64,000 nt of DNA from Euonymus europaeus (GCA_963580455.1 OY756958.1:31074501-31138500); one strand, 5' to 3'; counted from the first letter of the stretch, positions 52,142-64,000 are shown. Numbers and translations: made by a program. Notes: generated from the letters alone by a model not told the origin.

Positions 52142-53857
52142 CGAAAAAATAGAACAGGCTTGGCCTATCTCATAGAATAGGGCTGAGACATAGGACAATC
52201 TTGTAAGTCCAATCTCAACTTGAATTCAATTAATTTAAGCCTTAATACTCTTAAGTATTAAAGTCTGTTTGGATCAGAATGTCTCATAAAATATAAACTC
52301 TCGTAAAATGTAAAAACTGAGAGTGTAAGGAAATATGGGTGACAAAGTATTTTGGCTTAAATATCCTTTAATTTTATTTTATTTTTTTGCTATTCATAAA
52401 GAGATGCCTTGCTTTATCATATCCTAGATGCTTAATCACATACAAATGACAGTAATCTTAATGAACATTTCAATAAATAAAAGCAACAATCACAGTCAAA
52501 ACGATTAAATATGTAGCTGAAGTTAGGGCTCAAAAAGAGATGCTTAGCTAGACGACTATCTCCGAGGCACATTCGAATGATAGAAATCTCAAGCAGAAAA
52601 TTAAAAATAACAAACAACACTATTTCAGACCCGCTTGTGTGGTGAATTAAACAAAGAAAACATTTACCTCATCAAAATAGACTTTATCCAATTTTGTCCC
52701 TGCGTTCAGAAATAAAAGCTACACTACTTAGGCACGCTTCTCTATCAACAATCCACCTCTTTTAACTTTTTAATCAACCCACATATGGGCTAATTAGTGA
52801 GCATTCCAAAGTCCAAACAACCAATAAGCGCACCTTTATTCATGGGTCGAGGCACCCATGGCAAGATCATTTACTGCAAATATCTCAATCTAGTCTCCAT
52901 ACAGTATAAGCACATCTACAAGTCACTGACATTTGAGACTCGAAGCATTTATAGGGGAAATTAATTCAATAAGTTAACTGGTACTTTGCAAGTATTGTCA
53001 CAGTGTATCATATTCCCTACTGCTACGCATAAAATTTTAAGCATATTACATCGTGGAATTACAAATGCACAGCAAGGAATGCTAGAGGTTGGAGGTCACA
53101 CTGGAAACAAATGCCAGTCAAGTGCACATATAAACCCAAGTGTGTGTCATCACATTTAACTGGTGTTTCAGTCTATTCCTTCCTCAAGGCCAGGATAAAG
53201 CCCCATCATACACTCATGATAAACGTTTTGGACAAACACGTTACAGTGAACATCTATATCCCATTCAAAAAAATGCCAACACCCATAGCACAAGACACCA
53301 AATTTAAAAGAAACATTATAAGTTGTCTGTCGGCTGAATAATTATGAGCTGGTATAAAAGGTAAAAGTAAAACAGCAGATAATTTGAGCAAGTTAGTAGG
53401 TCAATATGTTTTGAAAATGCATAGACCACATGCAAAGACCACATGCTTGTATATTAAAAGTGTTAAGTGCAACTGGTCATTATATGTTAAGTCAACATAA
53501 TAATCCTTAAAGCAACTGTCCGTCCTTGGAAACACTAATCACTGTCGCGCACTCGATCTGCTGCATAATGTGAATACTTAATCATTAAACAATGTTCATT
53601 TGCCTAATTATGTCAAACAACTTGCACCGCCCCCTAGCTGGTGTAAATAGAAGCTCTCATTGCAATATTCCCTATTTCCCTTGAGCAGTCTGCACCTTGA
53701 GTAACATTTCCTCAGTTTCCTACTTGTGGGCTGCCAATTAATCCATTACATCTCTCATATCATCACTCAAAAACTTAATCATTCTCAATCATTTCTAGTA
53801 CATTTATCACATCTGATTTTCATATACTAAGCCTCTTTCAGTATATCCACTAGAGTA
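52142..53857. other. Spacer upstream of the RL gene
   Basis: No supported gene on the + strand. On the minus strand a short exon-like block at 53511-53562 reads Q-I-E-C-A-T-V-I-S-V-S-K-D-G-Q-L-L-stop after an ATGCAG acceptor. It could be the last exon of a minus-strand gene, but intermediate exons were not found. Confidence 0.35.
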
Positions 53858-54693
53858 ATGACGTCCAACTTGTCTTCATCCCTAAAACCTAGTTCAACCT
53901 GGACAGCAAGGTGCAACAAGTTGTTCGAAAATGCTCTGGCAATTTATGATAAGGATACACCAGACCGATGGGAGAAGATAGCCAAAGTTGTCGGTGGGAC
54001 AACAGAAGAGGAAGTAAAAAGGCAATATGAGATCCTTCTACATGACATCAAGAACATTGAACTGGGCAAAGTGCCTCTTCCCAATTACAGGACCAACAGA
54101 GGAGGAGGCAACAGAAACAAGATAATAAAAGAAGAGCAGAGGTAATAGATTTGTTTCATCGTTAATAGATTGAAAGAGATCTCAATTAATAGATTGAAAG
54201 AGAGAAAGTCTGGGATAATTCCAAACCCTCATTAGACATGCTCTCTGCTCAATCAATTCTCCAAAAAATAAAGAAAAAGTTCACTGAGCTTATGTGTCTT
54301 TGAAATATGAAAAGGAAAAACACAAAAAGGCAATGGCTCTCAACCATATTGCCAATTCATCTTCCTGCCCCTAATGTTTCTTAATCCTTAAAAATTATAG
54401 GTGATCTTGCTCATGTCAACCTTCAATTTTACCTGACGCATCTCAACTTGTACTCACCGACATCTACCATATGTTTCTTCATTTTCAATATCATAATGAT
54501 ATACAAAGATTTTCACCTTGATAATCTGGAACAATTTGTTAGTCAGAGAGCCTCTGTGTTTGTTAATATTCATCTAAACATATAATAAACTATAGCATGT
54601 AGCACTAATTTACAGTCCACATGTAATGTAATGAACTGTAAATTGCTTTATTTGTTAATATTCTTCTGCAGCTTAAGTCAAAAACAGCTCTAA
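53858..54693 (+). CDS. RADIALIS-like SANT/MYB protein
   Basis: A small single-repeat MYB-related protein of the RAD/RL (RSM) family. These proteins act in floral asymmetry, seedling photomorphogenesis and growth, in part by competing with other MYB proteins for partners. The SANT domain covers about residues 13-62, with Trp15 and Trp38 and the family signature D-K-D-T-P-D-R-W, then [10 protein letters not shown] and V-P-L-P-N-Y-R. Exon 1 is 53858-54141. It ends CAGAG before GTAATAG, a donor at the place where many RL genes have their only intron. Splicing to the acceptor TTCTGCAG (exon 2 at 54672-54693) gives 101 aa ending S-L-S-Q-K-Q-L. Reading through gives 95 aa with a TAA directly at the splice site. 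Either product keeps the full domain. Confidence 0.85.
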
Positions 54694-55238
54694 TGAAATG
54701 AAACCAGCAGTGAAGTGCTAATCTTTTTAAAATCTATCAACCATAACCTATGGTCAATTATCTACTCAGCAATTTTCTCTGGAATCATTTGACTAGCTGG
54801 TAAACATCTGGAATCCTTAAGTAGCAACTAACTTTGAAGATTCAATATCAAGTTTATCAAATCAAATGGCTCAAAGCGTAATTAGTTCAGTCATCGGTAC
54901 AAATTCCTTTCTGAAACTACAGATTGCTGTTTTTCTTCTTTTTTAAGCCCTTTTCTCTTTTTACTGCAGTTCACGACAACTATACAGAAACGAAAACTCA
55001 TAGTCCCATATACACGAAGATTAGCAGCAAAAAATATGCTAATTAAACTAATATACATTTACAAAGTACACAAATCCCACGGATCTGTGAGTATTTGCAT
55101 CAACAACAGAACAATCAATAGATTTCCCACAACACAAATCAAGAAGCAACCCTAATTTTAAAAATCATCAGCAAAATCAAATTCGTTCAGGTACGCAAGA
55201 GGCATTAAGAAAAGTAAATTGATGGAATGAAATCATAC
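54694..55238. other. RL 3' flank
   Basis: AT-rich DNA without a supported + strand gene. If the minus-strand exon at 55239-55295 is real, this is its first intron. Confidence 0.4.
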
Positions 55239-55295
55239 CCAGCCAGATGCGCCGCGATTCCCTCGTCTTAAAGCCGATCTATACACGAAGGGCAT
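55239..55295 (-). CDS. Candidate first exon of a minus-strand gene, unidentified
   Basis: On the minus strand an ATG at 55295 opens M-P-F-V-Y-R-S-A-L-R-R-G-N-R-G-A-S-G-W, which ends in GCTGG before GTATGATT, a good splice donor. Upstream lie a leader-like stretch and a cluster of TGGGC motifs typical of housekeeping promoters. The peptide is basic and could be a targeting sequence. I do not recognise it. Later exons were not securely found, although a short exon-like block on the same strand lies at 53511-53562. It may be a truncated gene or a non-coding RNA. Confidence 0.25.
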
Positions 55296-55617
55296 TACTT
55301 GGAATATACTAGAGAAATTTAGGGTTCAACCAGCGCTATGAAGGCGAAATTCACCATAAGAAGAAGGAAAAGAAAGTCGAGATTAAACGGCGTATCATAA
55401 TTGAATAATACAATGGATCTACAATAGCAAAATTTACTTCCGTTGGCAGATACTAAGATCCATAAGAATCGGAGAGCTAAAGAAATCGCAATTCCTTCTC
55501 GCGAAACAAAATGGCATTGATGCAGAGACACACACTGATCGATTTGGGCGGGAGCGTGCTATGCAAGCCAGCAAGCGAGTAGACACAAACTTCGCTATTC
55601 CCTATCATTCTCCGAGA

Positions 55618-55722
55618 TGGGCCGAAAGTTAAGTGGTAGATCAGGAATCTGCTTCGTAAGAAAAAAGGCCCATTACTGAGAAGCCCAAAAGAGCTTTAAA
55701 TAGAAACAACAAACTGGCCCAA
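55618..55722 (-). promoter_or_regulatory. Cluster of TGGGC (site II) motifs
   Basis: Within about 105 bp there are GATGGGCCG, AGGCCCATT, AAGCCCAAA and TGGCCCAAT, four TGGGCY/RGCCCA motifs in both orientations. TCP factors bind these in promoters of ribosomal and mitochondrial genes. They precede a leader-like region on the minus strand, including a GGGCGGGA motif near 55544. The hAT-like element begins directly beside the last motif. Confidence 0.5.
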
Positions 55723-55726
55723 TAAC

Positions 55727-56832
55727 GGGTGTGTTTGGTAAACAATATTGCATGTAGCATATAATTTAGCTTATATGTTGGTAGCGTATATGCTGTTTGA
55801 AATGCTGGCATATATGTTGTTTGAAATGTTGTGGGTGTTTGGTTAACTTTTTCAGAAAAAACATATATACTGTTTCAAATGCTGTGTCAAATTACATATA
55901 GGGGCAGTAGCACAAATTAAAAAGTATTTTTCAAAAATATATAATAAATTATTAAATATAATTGAATATATTATTTTAAAATAAATATATTATTAAATAT
56001 AAATAATTAATTAAATCTATAAATAATATAAATAAATCAATATATTAGTAAAAATGTTAATATATAATTAAATATAAATAAATAACAATTTATTATTTAA
56101 TATAAATGAATATATTATGAAATAAAAATAAATACTAGATTAGCAAATATAAATAAATAAATTATTAAATATAATTAATATATTATTTAAAAATAAATAT
56201 ATTGCAAAATATAAATAATTTAATATATTAGTAAAAATGTTAATATATTATTAAATATAAATAATTTAATATATTAGTTAAAAATGTTGATATATTATTA
56301 AATATAAATAAATAATAGATTAGTAAATATACATAAATAAATTAGTAAATATAATTTAATATATTATTTAAAAATAAAAATATTATTAAATATAAATAAG
56401 TAAATATATTAGTAAAAATGTTAATATATTATTAAATATAAATGAATATTTTATTAAATAAAAGTAAATAATAGATTAGTAAATATAAATAAATAAATTA
56501 TTAAATATAATTGAATATATTATTTAAAAATAAATATATTATTAAATATAAATAATTAAATATGTTAGTAAAAATGTTAATATATTATTAAATAAAAATG
56601 AATATATTATTAAATAAAATAAATAATTGATTGTTACATTAAGGGTATTTTAGTCATTTGACTGAAATATAAGGGATAGTTTAGACTTTTCATCTTTGAT
56701 AGATAGTAAATATTGTTGAAAATGATTTTTTATGTAACATTTGAAAATTGTAACATATATGCTAAAATTGTATGTAGCATGTATGCTGAATGTTTTATTA
56801 TATGCTACTACGAATTGTTTACCAAACACCCC
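55727..56832. mobile_element. hAT-like non-autonomous element with AT-rich core
   Basis: The left end GGGTGTGTTTGGTAAACAAT is an inverted copy of the right end, which reverse-complemented starts GGGGTGTTTGGTAAACAATT. Matching GTAGCATATAAT blocks follow on both sides. Such TGTTTGGTAAACA termini are common in plant hAT-derived MITEs. No clear 8 bp target duplication was found. The core (55930-56640) is an A/T-only-like repeat. Confidence 0.6.
55930..56640. repeat. AT-rich tandem array
   Basis: Four to five diverged units of about 160-180 bp, marked by recurring AAAAATGTTAATATATTA and TAGATTAGTAAATATA segments, with shorter internal repeats of TATAAATAA. G and C are almost absent. Confidence 0.75.
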
Positions 56833-59800
56833 AAACAACTCGAGACCTTTCGTTTATTCTATAATGCGAACTATGCGTCCTGCAAAAGATTTCACATAGT
56901 AATGCCCCACAACATACCAAAAAGAAGTTTTGAATTAAAGGATTTATCAATTGCTAAAACTATGTTATGGATTTAATTTTGACACATGAGGACTTGTATT
57001 ATCAAGCATAGTTAGATGACAAGAGAGAATCCATATATGTGGAAGATTCTACAGAGTTTGTAGTTAATCATAAATTAGTGTAACCAATCCCATATAATTG
57101 AGATTAATGCTTCAAAAAATGAGAACATATTCGAACTAATAAATGGGATTTCATTATGTTAAAAAATTCAGTTCAAACATATCAAAGTGATATTGACCGC
57201 TTTGGATTAAAGACCTACATTGATTTATTTATTTTGAGTCAATCCCCAAGTATTTAGGTCTAGAAAACATGTCACTCATGTGAGAAGAGTCGACACTTTA
57301 TAAATTATATATCACTCAATTGAGTTATATGATGTGAGACTGCTAAGTCTCGACACAATATTGTAGCAGTGTTCCTATAGCTAGAGCTAGAAGTGTCAAG
57401 GAAGATATGCCAAGTCCTACAAGACAAGTCATTTGGGTTCCAACCTAAAATCATATGACAACTTTTGTTTGTTTGTTTGTTTCTGCCACCTTAGCAATCA
57501 CACACTTCCCCTTGAAGTGAAGGGAAGCAAAAGATGCACCCCGAGAAATCGGGGAAATCTCACACCGTATTGGGGATCCATGTGTGTGTAGGTCCACAGA
57601 TGGAATGCCGATACACAAAGCAAAAAAGTGTTGAATGAGTCTTCAACGTTCCAAGGCAATATATTTACTCTTTCTCAAACTAACACTATCACTACTGAAA
57701 AGTGTCGAATGAATCTGGACCACAACTCTCAATTCTCAATATTTAAATTACTTGTTTATTAACATTATTCTTGATCTGCAAAAAAGGTCAGTGAATATTC
57801 AAAGCATAAAAGAGAAAAAGAGTACCAATTGACTGTTTGTAGGAGAAGGTTTGGGGACAGGGAAAAAAAGGGTTTACGTAAAGAACATGCATTGATTTAC
57901 TGTTTGATGACTGGATCCAATCCAAAGACACTTCTCCCCGTTTTGGGGCATCCATTAATTCTATATATTTTGACAAGATTTGAATAAATTAAATCACGGT
58001 ATTAACATTAATTAATTAGTTCAATCTAATTTTCCAAAGCAATATTCACCTCACTTTTTGCTTGATTAATTATACCGTCAAGGAAATTGGCATGTATACA
58101 CATACACATACACATCAGTTTCATATTAGGTCAAAAAGTTGTAATGTAGCACTCGACTTGAGTGAACGATGTCACAAGCATATGCACGTTATGTTTGGTG
58201 ATGTATGAGTTGCAAAGGAGATCAGGACTCTAAATTTCAAATCATTCAGTGGAAGAAAACTTCTCAACATATAGGGGCGGAGGCAGATAGGGGCTTAGGT
58301 TGGCTGTAGTCCAAGTGATTTTTTTGAAAAACAATTAGTACTTATATAGGTCCAGCCCACTTAGACTAACTCAAACTTGAAACACTCAATGCCAATTCAC
58401 TAAAGTAAGATTATTTAAGACTTGTTGGTCTAATTTTTACTGATAGCCCAAGCTTCTAGATTAAAGTAAGACAGTTATGAGTTAGACATTATATATTCTC
58501 TTTTCAATTTCAATATAGGTTTTGCTCTCAAATGTCAACCATAAATAGAAGGCGCGTCACATCTAATATTGACTTAATGTCTTTTTGCATTGTGCCCAAC
58601 TAACGAGTTACAGTGTTTCATCCGAATTATTTTTATTTTATTAAAGATTTCTTTTACTTCAAATAAAGTCTTATATGAAATGAGTGATGATATTTTTATT
58701 TGAAATTTTTTGTGGGTACTTTGATTCAATCGTGTAGAGTTAGCTTAAACAACAATTAAGATAAATAAAGATGTAATATTTTATTGGTTGAAATTATTAT
58801 TAGTTGTTGTTTTTGTTACATATAAACAATATCAAATATATATATTTATATAAGGGCATTGCCCCGGACCCTGCTATTCACTTGTGTTCCAGATGAATTT
58901 GAATTCTATATCCGACACGGAATTATGGTTGATACTTAGTACTACCTAGGGCGGAAAAAATTCTTCGCTTCGCTCTTGCCAACGCGTTTTCTGTGCCTAA
59001 ATGCTTAAGAGAGACAATTCGAATGTACAATATATATTCAGCTCAAAGAGAGAGTTGAACTTCATAATAATACCGAGATTTTGATTGTATAGTGATATTA
59101 CTCTTCATTAAATAGAACAAATGTGTCGTACAAAATAAAAGGAAAAAGAAAAAAGGGCAAGTATGGAATAGTGGGTTAGATCTCCATAGAGGAGACAATT
59201 AGAGGTTACAGCGATACAGTGACTCTATTTAGATGTCATGATACTGACACACAACGTAAGTCTTTCATAGGACGGCTCATTAGCTGGGGTTCTACTCTAC
59301 TTCTCCCTCCTTTTGGTGTTGTGTTGGTCCATTGGGTTCTCAGTTATCGACCTTTTTCTTTTCTCCATTACTATTTATTACTTTTAAGCCTTCCAAGATC
59401 CTTTTACGTCAAACAACAACATCACTAGACCAATCCCAAACAAACCAGTCACCGTAAACCCCTTCAACAAGAAAGAGAAAGTGCTAGAGAGAGAGAAAAA
59501 AATAGGGTGAGACAGACATTCCAGCTGTATCTTGTTGCTTTTGATGATTTTAATTTTTTAATGTTTATTCAAATTAATTCGTTTTTATGTTTTAATTTAA
59601 TTTAACATATTTTGCATGCATGCATTTAAATACTAAATACCCCTAGACATCCACGTGGCACCTTGATTAGTGATACGAGATTGATTTATTTAATGATTAG
59701 TAGTAGTACTTCATTGAGATCATTGGTCTTTGCAGAAAATGCAGATACGCTCCGCGTCTTCATTAACCTTGGAAAATGGAACAAGACCCAACTGGTCCCA

Positions 59801-62416
59801 CCAAATCCAACGAGCCACAAAACATCATGATTGATATTCAAGCATGTAAAACCTTAATTATTTTCGATTGGTTTGCATGATTAAGCAAATCCCAGAATTT
59901 CCATTAAAAGGAGAGCCAGATCCTCATCAATTACTAGAATTTATAGGCATTGTTACTTAAGAACGATTTCAGGCGCAGCGTGCTGTACTCGTCTCCACTC
60001 AAGTCAGTCATTTAGTTTGAAATTTCTCAACTCGTTCCCTCATCTCTCTCTCTCGCAACATGTCCGGATGGGGTTCCTACAATTATTTGACCATGAAATT
60101 CCATTAACTTTGAATCATAGCCATTCATCAGAGCAACTATAACACGCTCTCTCTCTCCCTCTCATGAAGCAATCGATGATTATAATTTGACTTACGTACC
60201 CATGGCATGGCATGCAATCTACTACATTGCACACACCACATGTCACCTTGTTGCTGCAATGTTAGGCGTGAGTGATGAGTCATGACATTGCGTGGCGCTT
60301 TTTAACATGCATGCAAAACTCCGAGTGCCACGTGTAAGTTGGGTCAAATGTTGACATTTCTGAGAAGGATCATATGACGAATGAGTGATAAGTTCAGAAA
60401 TTTAAAACTATGGAGTAATACTTAGTTGAAACGAATGAAAATTTTAAATCACTAAAATGAATATTTTTTCTAGTAACAGAGGAGTATCTTTTGGAAACCG
60501 GTGGTCGTCCCGTTCGTCGAACTATGTGGTTCACCAATCTCTAGACGATCTGATTCTCTCTCTCTCTCCGTGTTTTGTTTTTTGAATCTTTTGATCTGAA
60601 TGGGGTCGGTACTCGGTACCTTCAGTCTGTTTGTTCGGGCTTGGCTATGATGAATAATGTGGGTCCTACAACCTCTTTTTTAATAATAAAAACGTACGTT
60701 TTATTTTTTTTTGTTTTCTCAGTTTTTTTATATTTTGTTTTTACCTTTTTCTTTATTGAGAGTTTCCATCTTTGACTCAAATGGTCTCTCTCTCTCTCTC
60801 CTGGTGAAGCAAGTAGGGGAGGAGAACTAAACTAAGATGTTGCTTTGATGATTGCGGACTCTACCTTGTTTGGCACACCTTTATCTCTCTTTTTTCTCTC
60901 TTTAGCTTTTGTGATTTTCATCTAAATCTCCGGATCTCCTAGACACAGGCAGAAGCTTTTTGGTTTGTTGTGACAGGCGGGTTGGGAGTTCTGCGTAGAT
61001 TATCATGACAAAATTTTGGCGTTTGCTTGGGTTGATCACGTGAATCCGGGGTACGAATACTGATGATTGTGTTAAGGCGATCGAAATCAAATTGACTGTT
61101 ATATTATTCTAACACACACACACAAAATATATATATGTATATTTATATTTACAGATTGACGGATGGATTTGCCCTATGGCAACATACAGATACAGAGGTA
61201 GTACTGTGGTAGTCATTGCTATTTTGAAGAACAACAAATTTCATATCACAGTGACACATGTGTTCAGGGGTTTGCATTAAAGCTTATTCAGATCACACCG
61301 TCCTCAGAGAGTTTGAACACCACATACATATACATCTCAATCATTCAAAATAAAAAGGGGAAAAAATAACCTATATATATATATACGCTAGGGTGAATGA
61401 ACCTCTTTATTATATCAATCGTGTTGGAATTTAGGGCTCTACAATTCTTAGTCTAGAGTCTATAATTCGTAATTAATAGTGGAAAGAAAATCAAATAAAT
61501 TTTAAAAAATAAAAAATGAAATTGTGGGGTAGTGTGAGACACATCTCAAATCATTAAATTTATTTTAAATGAATTGCGTAGCCTCCGGATCCATATTATT
61601 CTTGTATCGCTGAGAAAATACTACATAATTTTTTAATCTTGGAAGGTAATATTATTTTGCATTCATATTTTTAAATCAAAAGCATAGTGTGCATTAATGA
61701 ATCTTGTAGATTATTTGTTATCAACCAATTAAGTCTTATGAACAATTTTGTACATGTATGAAATTGAATATGTAAATGAAAGAAATAACTTATAAAAAGC
61801 AATAGCAAAATGTATTAAATGTTGTATGCTAAAAATGGGTCTGAGACTCAAACGAAGAAGAAAAAACAACGAAATTATTGATAAGTGGGCGATGGCTAGC
61901 TAGGTAAGCTGGTCAGGGATTGGCTTGGCTTGGCTTGAATATACTATTGAATATTGATGGCAGATTCATGCAGCGAATGATCACCGCGTGAAATTGACAT
62001 ACGACAGGAAGGCGCGTGGGGATCGGAACATTGAGAGGAGGACTATTCCATTTTCCTTGGGAGGCTTGCAGTCAGTCGCAGGCAGAAAGAGAGAGAGGAT
62101 ACGGATACGGACAGAGGTTTTGATGTGTGTCTTTGAGACTCCAATACCCAATAGAGGTCCTCGTGATCGGCGAGGAGCAGATCCATGGAAGACTGTTCCG
62201 CTAGTCACGTGGACTCTCTTTTGACCCAAACTCTCTCTTTTATTGTTAAGAGCGTCACACTCAACACAGCTCCACTGACTAATTAAACTGAGCCATTTCT
62301 TTTTTTTATTAAATGAATAATATTTTACTAAAAATACTTACAGTCAGATGTCTCTAATTGCATTTGACGACAACGTGGACTGCAGGTGCTGACTGGTAAT
62401 TCGCCATCTTATAGCC
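56833..62416. other. Long intergenic spacer
   Basis: No gene is supported over 5.6 kb. It holds CT-rich runs (60035-60060, 60555-60570, 60783-60800), an AC/TA microsatellite (61112-61150) and a TA run near 61372-61385. Two GC-richer islands (58262-58310 and 58855-58990) contain GGGCGGAGGCAG and TTGCCCCGGACC, which recall element termini but could not be paired. The last kilobase is upstream of the GATA gene and may carry its control elements. Confidence 0.45.
61112..61150. repeat. AC/TA compound microsatellite
   Basis: About six AC units, then AAAATATATATATGTATAT. Confidence 0.75.
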
Positions 62417-62422
62417 TATAAA
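62417..62422 (+). promoter_or_regulatory. TATA box of the GATA gene
   Basis: TATAAA in the context AGCCTATAAAGCTACC lies about 235 bp upstream of the chosen ATG. The leader in between is CT-rich and contains no ATG ahead of 62654. Confidence 0.5.
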
Positions 62423-62653
62423 GCTACCAGACAAACACTTGTTCTCAGTCCTCTCTTCCCCCTCCTAATTCAAACACTATATTATTACATATCGCTCTCA
62501 GTTTACTATTTGGCTCGTACTCTCTGTCACTCCCTCTTTAACTATAAACTCCACACCATCTCTTCAATCTTCTAACATTTCCTAGCTCTTCCTTCTCCTC
62601 CACTCTCTTTTCAGAATTTGAGAGAAGAGGAAACACAAACTATATATCAAATT

Positions 62654-63539
62654 ATGCATAGATGTCAAGGGAACATGGTGGGACAATGTTCATGTGGTTT
62701 GTTTCACAGCCAAGGAAACACTAGTTGCTTCTCCATGCTATTCTCCACGCCTGATCATCACAAATCTTATGAAGAAACAACCGACATGTATTCTTTCACG
62801 TCGTCATCAGTTGATTGCACACTCTCTCTTGGTACCCCATCCACTCGTTTAAGCGATCAAGATGATCAGGAGAGACAGGGAAATCGCTGCAGCATGTCTA
62901 ACTTGTGCTGGGACATTTGGCAGTCCAAAAGTTCCTCAACCCATGCACCAACTCAACAATCTCACAACACTACCAGTCGTAGTGGAAACAACAATAATGG
63001 TGGCAGCAGTAGTAGCAACTCAACCAGTGATCCCCTCCTCGCTCGTCGATGTGCCAACTGTGACACCACCTCTACCCCTCTTTGGAGAAATGGGCCGAGA
63101 GGCCCAAAGGTACTAACTAATTGAATCAATGAATTATAAATTAATACACCTATAGAGGGGAAATTGTTGTGAGGGGAAATTGTTGTGATCCAGATTGTTA
63201 TTGTGATTGTGTTTTTGTTTTTGGTCGCAGTCATTGTGCAATGCGTGTGGAATTCGGTTCAAGAAGGAAGAGAGGAGAGCGACGGCTGCAAATGCGAGTG
63301 GAAGTGGAGGTGCATCAGGAGTGATGGAGCAGCAGCAGATTTACAGTTCATGGGTTCATCAGTCACAGCAGAGTTCACAGAAAATGCCATGCTATTCTCA
63401 GGGAAATGAATTCAGGTTCATAGAAGACAGTAACGATCTTGACTCAGCTGATCATAATAACACAGGCATTCCATTCCTTTCTTGGCGACTCAACGTCACA
63501 GACAGGCCAACTAGCCTTGTCCATGACTTTACGAGATGA
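62654..63539 (+). CDS. HAN: GATA zinc-finger factor, HANABA TARANU type
   Basis: A nuclear B-class GATA factor of the HAN (GATA18/19) group, which controls boundary formation, shoot meristem and flower organ development and embryo patterning. Two exons, 62654-63109 and 63231-63539, join in frame to 254 aa. The start ATG gives M-H-R-C-Q-G-N. The frame upstream is open but has only a TTG. A Cys-rich N-terminus (C-S-C-G at 12-15) precedes the HAN motif V-D-C-T-L-S-L-G-T-P-S-T-R at 53-65, then a Ser/Asn-rich linker. The GATA finger is C-X2-C-X18-C-X2-C (Cys133, Cys136, Cys155, Cys158), and the intron falls inside the finger after P-K, the normal place for the family. The C-terminus ends F-L-S-W-R-L-N-V and then L-V-H-D-F-T-R, as in Arabidopsis HAN. 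It stands alone in a large spacer, as expected for a gene with extensive control regions. Confidence 0.94.
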
Positions 63540-64000
63540 ATTTATTATATATTCAAATAATTTTTTTTAAAAAGATGGAGGGAGAGAGAAGAAAAGCAAC
63601 AAGTGCACTTAACGTATGACGATGCTGATGTTGAAGATGTTGTTGATGGTGATGGTTGTGATGGGTATCGTCGGGTCTCGTCAAGTCAAAAATTCTATTC
63701 TGCAGTTTCTTTTAAGTATGATGTTTCCTTTTCTTCTCCTTCTCAGTTACCTAGATGGAGTGAAAACGGGATAATTCCATGTTCTTTGTTTAATTGGCAC
63801 CCTCTTTTGCTTTCTTTCACTTTTGTCCTCCACTTTCTGTTTAGTTTTATTTCTCATTTCCTGATATATATATATATATAATCAACCTTTTATTATGTGT
63901 GATTACTAATTTATATTAATTAAATTAAGTTTTTTTTTTTGGCTTTTTACTGTACCCGAATCTGAATCTGAAGTGATAATAGTTTAATTTGTTCTTCGGG
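63540..64000. other. 3' flank of the GATA gene
   Basis: T-rich and pyrimidine-rich 3' untranslated and flanking DNA with a short TA run at 63866-63881. No further gene is seen before the window ends. Confidence 0.5.

Noticed and set aside
58262..58990. GGGCGGAGGCAG and TTGCCCCGGACC islands as ends of one element
   Set aside because: They do not form convincing inverted repeats and no target duplication was seen.
62618..62653. Upstream extension of the GATA protein by 12 residues
   Set aside because: The extension would begin with TTG, not ATG. The first ATG, at 62654, gives the M-H-R-C-x-G-N start that I recall from related proteins.

Overview
The window is nuclear DNA of a flowering plant, a core eudicot. 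The evidence is GT-AG introns, AT-rich spacers, a brassinosteroid P450, GRAS and GATA plant transcription factors, a Ty1/copia retrotransposon and MULE, Harbinger and hAT type elements. I do not name a species. Six host protein genes are supported, all on the + strand, in roughly 64 kb.

Left part (1-26.4 kb). A 7.9 kb spacer holds no recognisable gene. It is followed by CYP90B1/DWF4 (8199-10628, 8 exons, 481 aa), mitochondrial succinate dehydrogenase flavoprotein SDH1 (14226-20342, 16 exons, 635 aa) and an intronless SCL4/SCL7-type GRAS regulator (24597-26426, 609 aa). As I remember Arabidopsis, these three genes are split between two duplicated segments (SCL7-DWF4 on chromosome 3, SDH1-1-SCL4 on chromosome 5), so this window seems to keep the unsplit order. 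The HANABA TARANU-type GATA gene at the right end belongs to the same chromosome 3 neighbourhood.

Middle part (28-47.5 kb). This is a transposon cluster: a young, intact Tork/TNT1-like copia element (27960-33319, TSD TTTAG); a fold-back MULE-like element (34632-35953, 10 bp TSD); a Harbinger-type non-autonomous element (36111-37680, TSD TAA); a small MITE (40343-40780); and a complete MULE (41157-46015, 11 bp TSD). The MULE carries a FAR1-type transposase that splices to 807 aa and has about 120 bp terminal inverted repeats built from nested palindromes. A 350 bp hairpin MITE follows at 47.1-47.5 kb. One small gene for a conserved hydrophilic 131 aa protein (39236-39854) sits between these elements.

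Right part (47.5-64 kb). It holds a non-coding, intron-rich locus with a triplicated mini-exon module (48.0-48.6 kb), a short MITE (51800-52138), a RADIALIS-like SANT gene (53858-54693), a cluster of TGGGC promoter motifs pointing to a minus-strand transcript near 55.6 kb, a hAT-like element with a very AT-rich repetitive core (55.7-56.8 kb), a long gene-free spacer, and the HAN-type GATA gene (62654-63539).

Functionally the host genes are separate units: brassinosteroid synthesis, respiratory complex II, and developmental or stress transcription factors. They share chromosomal ancestry rather than a pathway. The most unusual material is the MULE with its palindromic ends, the fold-back element, and the duplicated splice-site modules upstream of SDH1 and at 48 kb.
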